The notes: generated by a model not told the origin, from the sequence alone. A stretch of 20,229 nt of DNA from Gammaproteobacteria bacterium (GCA_028817755.1 JAPPPA010000039.1:356-20584), one strand, 5' to 3'. Counted from the stretch's first letter, positions 7,082-14,423 are shown. Program-made: numbers and translations.

Positions 7082-8131
7082 ATGTCTCAGAACACTGGAT
7101 TCTTTCTAGTTCGCTGGTTTCGCGGACTACTAGCCTTATTCGGTCGCCTATTCGGCGCGTCATCTAGCGCCCCTTCCCTGCCACAAGACTTCGACAGCAA
7201 GCTCGAAGCGGGTATGGATAAAAGCCGCCGCGGTTTTTTCAATCGTTTAGCCACGTTAGTTGGCGCCAGCAAAACCATTGATCGCGACCTGCTCGACGAA
7301 ATTGAAACAACCTTGTTAACGGCTGATGTTGGCGTAGACGCCACCCGTAAAATCATTGACGAGCTAACCGAAGCACTCAGCCGCAAAGAGCTAAAAGACA
7401 GCGCCACCCTATGGGCGCGCATTCGCAACAGCTTGTTAGAAATCCTAGAAAACAGCGAAACGCCACTCACCTTGCCAGCCGAAGGTGCAGAGCCAAAGCC
7501 GTTTGTTATTTTGATGGTTGGTGTTAATGGCGTGGGCAAAACCACCACCATTGGCAAGCTTGCTAAGCGTTTTCAAAACGAAGGCAAGAGCGTCATGCTC
7601 GCCGCGGGTGACACCTTCCGCGCAGCCGCGGTAGAACAGCTTAAAACTTGGGGCGAACGTAATGACGTACCCGTTGTTTCTCAAGGCACTGGCGCCGACT
7701 CGGCCTCGGTTATTTTTGACGCGTTATCGTCAGCCAAAGCCAAAGGCATTGATGTGATCCTAGCCGATACTGCAGGTCGATTACACACCGCCGACAACTT
7801 AATGAACGAGCTGGCCAAAATTCGCCGCGTGGTACAAAAGTTTGATCCCAGTGCACCACATGAAACGCTACTGGTGGTCGATTCGGTTACCGGCCAAAAC
7901 GCCCTAAACCAAGCGGTAGAATTCAACGAAACCGCCAAGCTCAGCGGCGTGGTTGTCACTAAGCTAGACGGCACAGCCAAGGGCGGCGTAGTCTTTGCCA
8001 TTGCCAAACGTTTAGGCCTCCCGATTCGCTTTATCGGCGTAGGCGAAGGCATTGACGACTTAGGTGAATTTAAACCGGCCGCGTTTGTAGACGCGCTGCT
8101 TGGTAAAGTTTCTACTGAAACAGTAGAGTAG
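7082..8131 (+). CDS. ftsY: Signal recognition particle receptor FtsY
   Basis: GTPase that docks the SRP-ribosome complex at the inner membrane and hands nascent membrane proteins to SecYEG. In the 349-residue form the NG domain carries G1 GVNGVGKTTT (about 147-156), DTFRAAAVEQL (from 177), G3 DTAGR (229-233), G4 TKLDGTAKGG (from 293) and GEGIDDL near the end. The short N-terminus is amphipathic (FFLVRWFRGLLALFGRLFG), suited to membrane contact; the acidic A domain of E. coli FtsY is almost absent. The frame is open from 6983, but the extra 33 residues are cysteine- and histidine-rich and unlike FtsY, so I use the ATG at 7082. ftsE follows after 4 nt. Confidence 0.95.
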   Translation: MSQNTGFFLVRWFRGLLALFGRLFGASSSAPSLPQDFDSKLEAGMDKSRRGFFNRLATLVGASKTIDRDLLDEIETTLLTADVGVDATRKIIDELTEALSRKELKDSATLWARIRNSLLEILENSETPLTLPAEGAEPKPFVILMVGVNGVGKTTTIGKLAKRFQNEGKSVMLAAGDTFRAAAVEQLKTWGERNDVPVVSQGTGADSASVIFDALSSAKAKGIDVILADTAGRLHTADNLMNELAKIRRVVQKFDPSAPHETLLVVDSVTGQNALNQAVEFNETAKLSGVVVTKLDGTAKGGVVFAIAKRLGLPIRFIGVGEGIDDLGEFKPAAFVDALLGKVSTETVE

Positions 8132-8135
8132 AAAA

Positions 8136-8876
8136 ATGTGTGCTGCCCAAACCATTGAATTCCATCAGGTAAACAAACGCTACGAAAGCGGACACCAAGC
8201 GCTGTCCAACCTTAGCTTTCAAATGCACGCCAAAGAAATGGCGTTTTTAACCGGCCACTCCGGCGCGGGAAAAAGTACCCTGCTGAAATTGATTGCGCTG
8301 ATTGAGCGCGCCACCACTGGCAGCGTGGTGATCGACGGCCAAAACCTCAACGCCATGGGCCGACGTCACATTCCATTTTTACGTCGCAGCATTGGTCTTA
8401 TCTTCCAAGACCACCAATTGCTGCACGACCGTAGTGTTTTTGACAATATCGCCCTACCGCTGATTATTGCCGGTATGCCACCCGCGAAAATTTCGCCATT
8501 GGTGTTAGCCGCGCTGGAAAAGGTTGGGCTGGAAGGCCGCGACAAAGTCCGCCCAATTATGCTTTCAGGCGGTGAGCAACAACGCGTTGGCATCGCCCGC
8601 GCCCTAGTCGGACGCCCCAAGGTTCTGCTCGCCGATGAACCTACCGGCAACCTTGATCCAGAGTTGTCACGCGAGATCATGCAGCTGTTTGTCGACTACC
8701 ACTTGGAAGGCAATACCGTGTTGATTGCTACCCACGATTTGGATCTAGTGGCCAATATGGGCAAGCGTGTTCTGACGTTAGAAGGCGGCAACCTTGTACA
8801 AGACATTCCCGCCGTTGGCGAAGTTACACCGATAGAAGAAGACAGTATTCACACGCTAGGAGAAGGCCATGAGTAA
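8136..8876 (+). CDS. ftsE: Cell division ATP-binding protein FtsE
   Basis: ATPase subunit of the FtsEX complex, which sits at the Z-ring and activates septal murein hydrolases through their periplasmic activators. All ABC motifs are present: Walker A GHSGAGKST (40-48), Q-loop IFQDHQLL (Q91), signature LSGGEQQR (143-150), Walker B VLLADEPTGNLD (from 163) and switch histidine H200 in IATHD. The 246-residue length exceeds the usual 220-230 because of an acidic tail (GEVTPIEEDSIHTLGEGHE). It starts 4 nt after ftsY and overlaps ftsX by 8 nt. Confidence 0.97.
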   Translation: MCAAQTIEFHQVNKRYESGHQALSNLSFQMHAKEMAFLTGHSGAGKSTLLKLIALIERATTGSVVIDGQNLNAMGRRHIPFLRRSIGLIFQDHQLLHDRSVFDNIALPLIIAGMPPAKISPLVLAALEKVGLEGRDKVRPIMLSGGEQQRVGIARALVGRPKVLLADEPTGNLDPELSREIMQLFVDYHLEGNTVLIATHDLDLVANMGKRVLTLEGGNLVQDIPAVGEVTPIEEDSIHTLGEGHE

Positions 8877-9900
8877 TCGCCCTCGCGCTGGCGTGCGTTC
8901 TGCGCCGAAAAAAGCGGCGCCTCGTCGCAATACAACCAAACCCACTCGCAGCGGCCGCAATAAACCGCTGTTGAAAGTGCCTCGCGAGCGCATGGACACT
9001 TGGGTATTGCGCCATATCCAAGTCATGGCGGGCAGCCTAGGGCGTTTATTCAAGCAGCCGGTTGCCAGCCTGCTTACCGCCACTGTGATTGGCATTGCCT
9101 TAGCACTTCCTACCAGCATGTATTTGCTGGTTGATAACGCTCGAGACTTGGTTAGCGAGTGGCAATCACAAGGTGAAATTTGGCTCTATATGAAGCCAAA
9201 TGTCAGCGACCTTCGCGCCAGCCAGATTGCTGCCGAATTGGAAGCTCGCGGCGATGTTGCTAGCACGCGCCTCATTACCCGCGAGCAAGCCAAAGCGCTG
9301 TTTATTGAGCACTCAAACCTTGGCTCTGCCATGGATTTGTTATCCGACAACCCATTGCCGGCCGCAATTGTGCTCACACCCACCGAGCTAAATCCTGCCG
9401 TGGTCGATGGCATTCTTTGGCATGTGCGAGAAATGCCACAAGTAGATCTAGCCAAAACCGATCGTGAATGGATTGAACGCTTACAAGCGATTATTGACCT
9501 CGCCCGCACCTTTGTTTGGATCATTATTCTGGCGCTGTGTTTTGGTGTGACCATTATTGTGGGCAACACCATTCGCCTAGATATTGAAAATCACCGCCAA
9601 GAAATTATCGTTACCAAACTGGTAGGTGGCACCGACGGTTTTGTACGCCGCCCATTCCTATATATCGGCTACTGGTACGGCCTAGGCGGCGGCTTTATCG
9701 CGCTCATCTTTGTTGGGCTAGCGGTTGCCTTCCTGCAAAAACCCTTCAATAACGTATTGGGCTTATTTGAAAGCAGTTACCAGCTTTCATGGCTCAGCAT
9801 TAGCGACTGCCTAGTGCTACTAACCAGCGGCACATTACTGGGTTGGATTGGCTCTTGGATTGGCGTGTCTAAACACCTGCGGGATATTGAGCCGACTTAA
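8869..9900 (+). CDS. ftsX: Cell division protein FtsX
   Basis: Membrane subunit of FtsEX. The 343-residue protein has a basic, proline-rich cytoplasmic N-terminus (1-60), TM1 at about 67-88, a periplasmic domain of about 125 residues (EIWLYMKPNVSD onward) that in the family contacts murein-hydrolase activators, then TM2 about 214-233, TM3 about 268-289 and TM4 about 311-332. The conserved RLDIENHRQEI..KLVGGT segment follows TM2. AGGAG (8858-8862) inside ftsE gives its ribosome site. Its stop codon interlocks with that of convergent aroE in TTAA (9897-9900). In many gammaproteobacteria rpoH follows ftsX; here it does not. Confidence 0.97.
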   Translation: MSNRPRAGVRSAPKKAAPRRNTTKPTRSGRNKPLLKVPRERMDTWVLRHIQVMAGSLGRLFKQPVASLLTATVIGIALALPTSMYLLVDNARDLVSEWQSQGEIWLYMKPNVSDLRASQIAAELEARGDVASTRLITREQAKALFIEHSNLGSAMDLLSDNPLPAAIVLTPTELNPAVVDGILWHVREMPQVDLAKTDREWIERLQAIIDLARTFVWIIILALCFGVTIIVGNTIRLDIENHRQEIIVTKLVGGTDGFVRRPFLYIGYWYGLGGGFIALIFVGLAVAFLQKPFNNVLGLFESSYQLSWLSISDCLVLLTSGTLLGWIGSWIGVSKHLRDIEPT

Positions 9901-10712
9901 GGCCGCATTTGCGCCATAACAACTTGCGTATCCGGCCGCACGCCACGCCAAATCGCGAAGGCTTCGGCAGCCTGCTCTACCAACATGCCTAAGCCGTCGT
10001 GCAAAAGCGTAGCGCCTTGCTCAGCGCACCACTTTAAGAACGCAGTCGGTTCATTGCTGTACATCATGTCGTAGCACACTGTCTCGGCCGCAATCACGCC
10101 GGGATTAATCGGTGGCACGTCACCAGACAGGCTGGCGGCGGTGGCGTTAATAATTACGTCGAAGGGTTTGTCTTTTAACTCGTCAAACCCAGTACCGCAG
10201 GTAAAGCCACAATCGCCAAAGTCACGCGCCAGCTGCAGGCCCTTTTCTTTGGTGCGGTTACTTACAATCAGTTTTGCTGTGTCTTCCGCTAACAAAGGCT
10301 GCATCACGCCGCGTGCGGCACCTCCGGCACCTAGTAGCAACACGCGCTTACCTTTTAGCTCAACACCAATATTCACGGTTAAGTCACGCACCAAGCCTAA
10401 GCCGTCGGTGTTGTGGCCTTTTAACTTGCCGTTCTCTATCACCTCAATGGTATTAACCGCACCGGCGCGTTGCGCCAAGTCAGAAAGCTCATCAACCAAG
10501 TCATAAGCATCGTGCTTAAACGGCACGGTCACATTAGCGCCTAAGCCACCGTCCGCTAATAACTGCTGCACAGCATCGGCAAATCCACCCAGTTCGGGCA
10601 AACGTTTCTCATAAACCAAATTTTGCTGCGTTTGCGCAGCAAAAGCGTGATGGATATCGGGTGATTTTGAATGTGCAATAGGGTTGCCGAATACGGCGTA
10701 AAGGTCTGACAT
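9897..10712 (-). CDS. aroE: Shikimate dehydrogenase (NADP+) AroE
   Basis: It reduces 3-dehydroshikimate to shikimate in aromatic amino acid synthesis. From the ATG at 10712 the 271-residue protein begins MSDLYAVFGNPIAHSKSP, matching the family start (S15 and S17 bind substrate). NVTVPFK contains the catalytic K66, AVNT gives N87, and HNTDG gives D103. The NADP site is GAGGAARG (128-135) followed by SNRTKEK (151-157). The C-terminal GLGMLVEQAAEAF block is present. The reading frame is open further, to 10784, but those 24 residues do not look like AroE. It is convergent with ftsX and divergent from the araC-family gene. Confidence 0.95.
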   Translation of the reverse strand: MSDLYAVFGNPIAHSKSPDIHHAFAAQTQQNLVYEKRLPELGGFADAVQQLLADGGLGANVTVPFKHDAYDLVDELSDLAQRAGAVNTIEVIENGKLKGHNTDGLGLVRDLTVNIGVELKGKRVLLLGAGGAARGVMQPLLAEDTAKLIVSNRTKEKGLQLARDFGDCGFTCGTGFDELKDKPFDVIINATAASLSGDVPPINPGVIAAETVCYDMMYSNEPTAFLKWCAEQGATLLHDGLGMLVEQAAEAFAIWRGVRPDTQVVMAQMRP

Positions 10713-10751
10713 ATAGATGCGAGAATTGAGATAGCGTGATATTTTTGAATC

Positions 10752-11876
10752 ATGCAGGAGACTACAAAAATTACAAGCCCTCAAAACCTCGCTGAAGAAA
10801 CCGAACTAGCGGCAGGCAAAGCGCGCGCGTCACTCAATGCTGGCGAAAACACGCCTATTTACCACACCTCAACTATTGGCCTCTTCCGCGGCATTATTGA
10901 TTATTGCCGCCAGAACAATATTGAGATGGCGCCCGTGCTGGCGGAAGCGGGATTAACCGAAGACGAATTACAAAACATTGATAACCGCATTCCCATTGCC
11001 AAGCATCAAGCCGCTTTAGCAAAAGCCTATGAGCTATCTAATGATCCCGACTTTGCAATGCACTATGGCGAATCGGTAAAACCCGGCCACTACGGTGTTG
11101 TCGGTTTGGTGGCCATGAGCTGCGAGAAAGCCGGCGAACTGCTCGAGTTGCATATTCGCTATCAAAGCCTCGTGGCAGATGGCGTCGCAGTTGAATACCA
11201 AAAGGTTAAAGAAGGCTTAGCACTGAGTATTCACGCCAAAGTGCCTGAACTTATCGACAACCGCCTACACCAAGAAAGCACTTTCGCTTCATGGATATCA
11301 CTGGCGCGCTGGATCACAGGGCTTAAAGACCACTATCCGTTGCGGGCCAACTTCACCACTGACAAACCCGAAAACACAGACGAGCTACATCGTGTTCTCG
11401 GCCCCAACTTGTACTGGAACCAGCCTATATGTGGCGCCGTATTTGATTCGGCACTGCTGGAGTCTCCACTTCCGCAAGCCAACCCAGCACTACGCAAACA
11501 ACTTGAGTCCCAAGTAGAGCAGCAACTCATCGCCGCTGGTGGCGCACAGTTCGATCCGCTGTTACAGCAAGTACAGAGCCATATTTCCAAATCATTGGCC
11601 GATGGCGTGCCCGATATCGAACAAGTCGCATCGGCACTCAACCTGTCTACTCGCGCACTGCAACGCAAGCTCAGCGACTTAGATACCAGCTTTAGTCAGA
11701 TGCTCGACAATACCCGTAAAGAGCTCGCCCTGAATTACATTCGCCAAGCGCACATCTCCTTAACCGAGGTCGCCTTCCTACTCGGCTTTTCTGAACAGAG
11801 CGCTTTTAACCGCGCCTTTAAACGCTGGACAGAGCAATCACCCAGCGCCTATCGCAAATCTTTAGCTGGCACCTAG
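10752..11876 (+). CDS. AraC-family transcriptional regulator (OruR/PF12625-like N-terminal domain)
   Basis: The 374-residue protein has a C-terminal double helix-turn-helix of AraC type: IEQVASALNLSTRALQRKLSD then LTEVAFLLGFSEQSAFNRAFKRWTEQSPSAYR (about 292-369). The N-terminal 200 residues (TIGLFRGIIDYCRQNNIEMAPVLAEAGL, then GHYGVVGLVAMSCEKAGELLEL) resemble the ligand-sensing domain of AraC regulators such as OruR and ArgR of Pseudomonas, many of which control lipid, steroid or amino acid catabolism. The first 35 or so residues are polar and not typical, and there is no clear ribosome site at 10752, so the true start may differ. Its likely target is the AGMO-like gene directly downstream, 85 nt away (inference). 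Confidence 0.88.
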   Translation: MQETTKITSPQNLAEETELAAGKARASLNAGENTPIYHTSTIGLFRGIIDYCRQNNIEMAPVLAEAGLTEDELQNIDNRIPIAKHQAALAKAYELSNDPDFAMHYGESVKPGHYGVVGLVAMSCEKAGELLELHIRYQSLVADGVAVEYQKVKEGLALSIHAKVPELIDNRLHQESTFASWISLARWITGLKDHYPLRANFTTDKPENTDELHRVLGPNLYWNQPICGAVFDSALLESPLPQANPALRKQLESQVEQQLIAAGGAQFDPLLQQVQSHISKSLADGVPDIEQVASALNLSTRALQRKLSDLDTSFSQMLDNTRKELALNYIRQAHISLTEVAFLLGFSEQSAFNRAFKRWTEQSPSAYRKSLAGT

Positions 11877-11951
11877 TGTCAAAAAATCTGGCGCGCACGA
11901 CCAAGTGCGCCCAAGGCGATAAACGCAGAATGCTTACATACCCTAGCGTGT

Positions 11952-11955
11952 GGAG
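11952..11955 (+). promoter_or_regulatory. Shine-Dalgarno site that sets the AGMO-like start
   Basis: GGAG lies 6 nt upstream of the ATG at 11962. It falls inside the alternative frame that begins with a GTG at 11950, which makes that GTG an unlikely start. Confidence 0.6.
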
Positions 11956-11961
11956 CAGCCC

Positions 11962-13257
11962 ATGTACTTATTCGAAAAAGCCCTACTGATTGCCATTCCA
12001 GCGTTTTCTCTGCTGATTTTTATGGAATACCTTTACGGACACTGGAAAGGCAACGACGCCTACGCCAATAAAGCCGATGGCATTTCAAGCCTGCTCTCGG
12101 GCCTCTCCTCAATCATTTCCAATGTCGTCGGTATTGGCGTTTTAATGGTTTCCTACGAATGGCTTCACGGCCATGTGGCTATTTTTGAGCTCAGCAGCAG
12201 CCATTGGTGGGTTTGGGTACTCGCGATTATTTGCTGGGATTTCTCAAGCTACTGGGTACATCGCTGGGCGCATGAAAATGGCTTCTTATGGGCTAACCAT
12301 GTCATTCATCACAGCAGCGAACACTTCAACCTTGCGGTCGCGCTACGCCAACAAACTTTTAAATGGGTGAGCTATCAACCACTATTAATGTTGCCCGTGG
12401 CATTACTGGGCGTGCCTGTTGAAGTTGTGGCACTCACATCTACCGTGATGCTTTTTATGGCCTACTGGTATCACACGCCGCACATCAGGAAATTCACCGG
12501 CATATGGTCATGGTTGGAATACATCATCGTCACGCCTTCTCAGCACCGCGTACACCACGCCATTAACGACATTTATATCGACAAAAACTACGCTGGCATT
12601 TTCTGTGTTTGGGATCGCTGGTTCGGCACTTTCCAAGAAGAGTTAGACGACGAACCTTGCGTGTACGGCTGCCTCGGCCCAGTACGCACTTGGGACCCAA
12701 TGAAAATTGAGCTGCGTTATATCGGCAATATGCTGCGCGACGCCATTTTCACCAAAAACTGGGGCGACAAAATCCGCGTATTTACCGCCCACACCGGCTG
12801 GCGCCCTGCTGATGTAGCTGAACGCTGGCCCGGCCCCTACATTAGCGATTACAAGAACTTTGAACGCTACCGCCCAACCGTACCGGCATGGCTTGAATGG
12901 TGGGGTTTTACCGAGTTACTGTCTATTGCTGCGGCGGCGTTGTACCTATTCGCGACTATAGAAACCATCGCGCCTAATCCTTGGCTACTATTTAGTTTTG
13001 TCGCTATCGCGCTACTCAGCATTAGCAGCTTAGCTGCCTTGTTAGAAGGTCGCGCCGGGTGGCTTCCCGCTATCGGCCGGGTCGCCCTAATGGCTTATGT
13101 CGTCATCGAAACAGGCAGCCTGTTTGGCTTGCCTAGTCCAGCTTTTGCTGCCGTGATTGCCTATGTCGCGCTAAGCCTAGGCATTCGCCTGCAGCGCCAA
13201 CTAGCGATTAGTTCAGGGCAGCCAGCGGTAAACACGCAAATCAACGCGACCGTTTAA
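11962..13257 (+). CDS. Membrane di-iron hydroxylase of the fatty acid hydroxylase superfamily, alkylglycerol monooxygenase-like
   Basis: A polytopic membrane protein of 431 residues. The histidine clusters of the sterol desaturase/fatty acid hydroxylase family are complete: HRWAH (H100, H104), HVIHHSSEH (H113, H116, H117), H171 in YWYHT and HRVHH (H195, H198, H199). The surrounding blocks (DFSSYWVHRWAHE, IHHSSEHFNLAVALRQQ, TPSQHRVHHA, DKNYAGIFCVWDRWFGTFQEE) look closer to animal alkylglycerol monooxygenase (TMEM195) than to plain C4-sterol oxidases. The total length and the extra C-terminal membrane spans (about 310-420) also fit AGMO. The family uses O2 and two irons to hydroxylate lipids; AGMO cleaves ether lipids using tetrahydrobiopterin. 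The substrate here is not known. The 3' end overlaps the ATL gene by 45 nt, and its terminator lies inside that gene. Confidence 0.88.
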   Translation: MYLFEKALLIAIPAFSLLIFMEYLYGHWKGNDAYANKADGISSLLSGLSSIISNVVGIGVLMVSYEWLHGHVAIFELSSSHWWVWVLAIICWDFSSYWVHRWAHENGFLWANHVIHHSSEHFNLAVALRQQTFKWVSYQPLLMLPVALLGVPVEVVALTSTVMLFMAYWYHTPHIRKFTGIWSWLEYIIVTPSQHRVHHAINDIYIDKNYAGIFCVWDRWFGTFQEELDDEPCVYGCLGPVRTWDPMKIELRYIGNMLRDAIFTKNWGDKIRVFTAHTGWRPADVAERWPGPYISDYKNFERYRPTVPAWLEWWGFTELLSIAAAALYLFATIETIAPNPWLLFSFVAIALLSISSLAALLEGRAGWLPAIGRVALMAYVVIETGSLFGLPSPAFAAVIAYVALSLGIRLQRQLAISSGQPAVNTQINATV

Positions 13258-13527
13258 ACCAAACTCAACGCCTTCAGCCTCCAGCAATGTTTGCTGGAGG
13301 TTTTCGCGTTCGCCCGCTTCGTTGCGCACGCTGATCTCGCCTTTGGCATTCATCACACGCCACCACGGAATTTGGTGGTTTTTGCCCTTTAACGCCGCCA
13401 AGGCATAACCCACTTGGCGCGCCGCGCGTGGCATATCCGCCATTTCCGCCACCTGCCCATAGGTACACACTTTGCCGGCTGGTATCGCCGCGACAACGGT
13501 GTATATTTTCGGGTAACGATCAGACAT
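13213..13527 (-). CDS. Alkyltransferase-like protein (ATL), DNA-repair sensor of O6-alkylguanine
   Basis: The 104-residue protein matches the C-terminal DNA-binding domain of O6-alkylguanine-DNA alkyltransferases: IPAGKVCTYGQVAEMADMPRAARQVGYAL (helix-turn-helix with the arginine finger, R37) and INSKG-like MNAKGEIS. The active-site PCHRV motif is replaced by P54-W-W-R-V, so the acceptor cysteine is a tryptophan. This is the mark of ATL proteins, which bind alkylated guanine and pass the lesion to nucleotide excision repair instead of repairing it. The final 15 codons overlap the AGMO-like gene on the other strand, and the plus-strand terminator lies inside this coding sequence. No good ribosome site is seen at 13527. 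Confidence 0.93.
   Translation of the reverse strand: MSDRYPKIYTVVAAIPAGKVCTYGQVAEMADMPRAARQVGYALAALKGKNHQIPWWRVMNAKGEISVRNEAGERENLQQTLLEAEGVEFGLNGRVDLRVYRWLP
13278..13304 (+). terminator. Rho-independent terminator of the AGMO-like gene, embedded in the ATL coding sequence
   Basis: CCTCCAGCAA (13278-13287), loop TGT and TTGCTGGAGG (13291-13300) form a perfect 10-bp stem followed by TTTT. It starts 20 nt after the AGMO-like stop. On the minus strand the same bases encode the ENLQQTLLEAEG part of ATL. There is no U-tract in the minus direction, so ATL transcription should pass through. Confidence 0.85.
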
Positions 13528-13542
13528 AACTGGGACGAAGAT

Positions 13543-13836
13543 ATGAATAAGAAAGCAGTATTGTACGGCCTGATGTTTTTAGTGGTGTTTGGCTACACCG
13601 CCTACGTGATTGCCGTTGACGGCTATACGAGCATTCCCTACGCCGGCATATCTAGCCTTGGCGCGTTTCAAATCACGCTCGACTTAGTGGCCGCGCTTTT
13701 GCTGGTGGTTTTTTGGATTTACCAAGACGCCCAACAACGTAGCAGCAACCCATGGCCGTGGATTCTGGGCACCTGCTTTATGGGCACGTCCGTGCCGTTG
13801 CTGTACATGTTCGTCCGTGAGCAAAAAAGCCGTTAA
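13543..13836 (+). CDS. Small three-span membrane protein, DUF2834-like
   Basis: A 97-residue protein with hydrophobic segments at about 5-24, 42-60 and 73-91 and a basic C-terminus (VREQKSR). The pattern TLDLVAALLLVVFWIYQDAQQR, a turn with NPWPW, then GTSVPLLYMFVRE resembles the DUF2834 family of short membrane proteins, whose function is unknown. The frame is open upstream to 13414, but that part is antisense to the ATL 5' end; the ATG at 13543 gives a clean membrane protein. Only 15 bp separate it from the divergent ATL start. Its stop codon lies in the loop of a terminator and interlocks with the stop of the next gene. Confidence 0.75.
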   Translation: MNKKAVLYGLMFLVVFGYTAYVIAVDGYTSIPYAGISSLGAFQITLDLVAALLLVVFWIYQDAQQRSSNPWPWILGTCFMGTSVPLLYMFVREQKSR

Positions 13837-13850
13837 CGACGGCTTTTTTT
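13823..13850. terminator. Bidirectional terminator covering both stop codons of a convergent pair
   Basis: AAAAAA-GCCGT (13823-13833), loop TAACG and ACGGC-TTTTTTT (13839-13850) can fold on either strand and give a U-tract in both directions. The plus stop TAA is 13834-13836 and the minus stop TAA is 13835-13833, so both stops lie in or next to the loop and the stem arms encode the C-terminal KSR of one protein and KSRR of the other. Confidence 0.88.
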
Positions 13851-14123
13851 ATTACGGCGTTTCTTGCCAACCTTGGCATTACCGGGGCGTTCGCGCACAG
13901 GCTTTTTATTAGCTTTTTCTGGCAGCACCAGCCACAAAGCGTGAAACACAGCGGCCGCAAAAGAAAGCAAAAACAATAGCGAAATAGGCGTGAGCAACAA
14001 GCCAGCGGCCAGCACAACGTTGATATAAAAATGCTTGTCTTTGCCGACTTTCCAATACGCCGCTAATGGCGGCAATAGAAACGCCGCCGCAAACGACACT
14101 AACTCTTTTTCAGCTTTATTCAT
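13833..14123 (-). CDS. Small membrane protein, diverged Pmp3/YqaE-like with basic C-terminal tail
   Basis: A 96-residue protein. Residues about 12-68 align by eye with the Pmp3/YqaE-type protein encoded upstream: LLPPLAAYWKVGKDKHFYINVVLA and HALWLVL against LLPPVAAYLQVGVSLHLFINIVLT and HALWLII. It has a longer second hydrophobic stretch (GLLLTPISLLFLLSFAAAVF) than the classic two-span form, and a highly basic tail (residues 70-96, ending KKRRNKKSRR) that should lie in the cytoplasm. Its function is unknown; relatives are linked to membrane potential and salt or cold stress in yeast and plants. A terminator separates it from the upstream paralogue, so it needs its own promoter in the 60 bp before 14123; I see only a weak -10 (TATAAC). 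The stop interlocks with that of the convergent gene. Confidence 0.75.
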   Translation of the reverse strand: MNKAEKELVSFAAAFLLPPLAAYWKVGKDKHFYINVVLAAGLLLTPISLLFLLSFAAAVFHALWLVLPEKANKKPVRERPGNAKVGKKRRNKKSRR

Positions 14124-14183
14124 CGAGTCTCAATCCAACGCTTTTGGTTTTGTTAAATAGCGTTATAAATCATTCGTCGCCAT

Positions 14184-14220
14184 AAAAAAAGCGCCCCGAA
14201 GCAAAGCTTGGAGCGCTTTT
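14184..14220 (-). terminator. Rho-independent terminator of the YqaE/Pmp3 gene
   Basis: On the minus strand AAAAGCGC...CCAAGC-TTT-GCTT..GG..GCGCTTTTTTT forms a long stem with small mismatches and seven T. It lies 18 nt after the yqaE-like stop. On the plus strand four T follow the stem, so weak activity in that direction is possible. Confidence 0.82.
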
Positions 14221-14237
14221 CCAGAAAGCCTAAGTGG

Positions 14238-14423
14238 CTATCCCTTTTGCTTGGTAATAATTAACCAAAGCGCATGCGCAATACCTGGCAAGTAGCCAAA
14301 CAATGTCAGCACAATGTTAATAAACAAGTGAAGGCTTACACCCACCTGCAAATAAGCCGCTACAGGCGGCAACAAAATAGCAATGATGATGCGCAACAAA
14401 TCTTGATCGCTTTGCTTGCTCAT
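14238..14423 (-). CDS. YqaE / Pmp3 family small membrane protein (UPF0057)
   Basis: A 61-residue protein with two hydrophobic segments and the family pattern nearly intact: RIIIAILLPPVAAYLQVG (11-28) then HLFINIVLTLFGYLPGIAHALWLII (32-56). The family comprises short membrane proteins induced by salt, cold or stationary phase in several organisms; the molecular role is unclear. AAGGGA (14431-14436) is 7 nt before the ATG at 14423. The frame is open further, to 14480, but the extra 19 residues do not belong to the family. It faces the divergent GST gene. Confidence 0.93.
   Translation of the reverse strand: MSKQSDQDLLRIIIAILLPPVAAYLQVGVSLHLFINIVLTLFGYLPGIAHALWLIITKQKG

Noticed and set aside
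11889..11915. Hairpin GGCG..CGCAC / GTGCG..CC after the araC-family gene as a terminator
   Set aside because: The stem is interrupted and no T-run follows, so it may be chance or a regulator site; not supportable.
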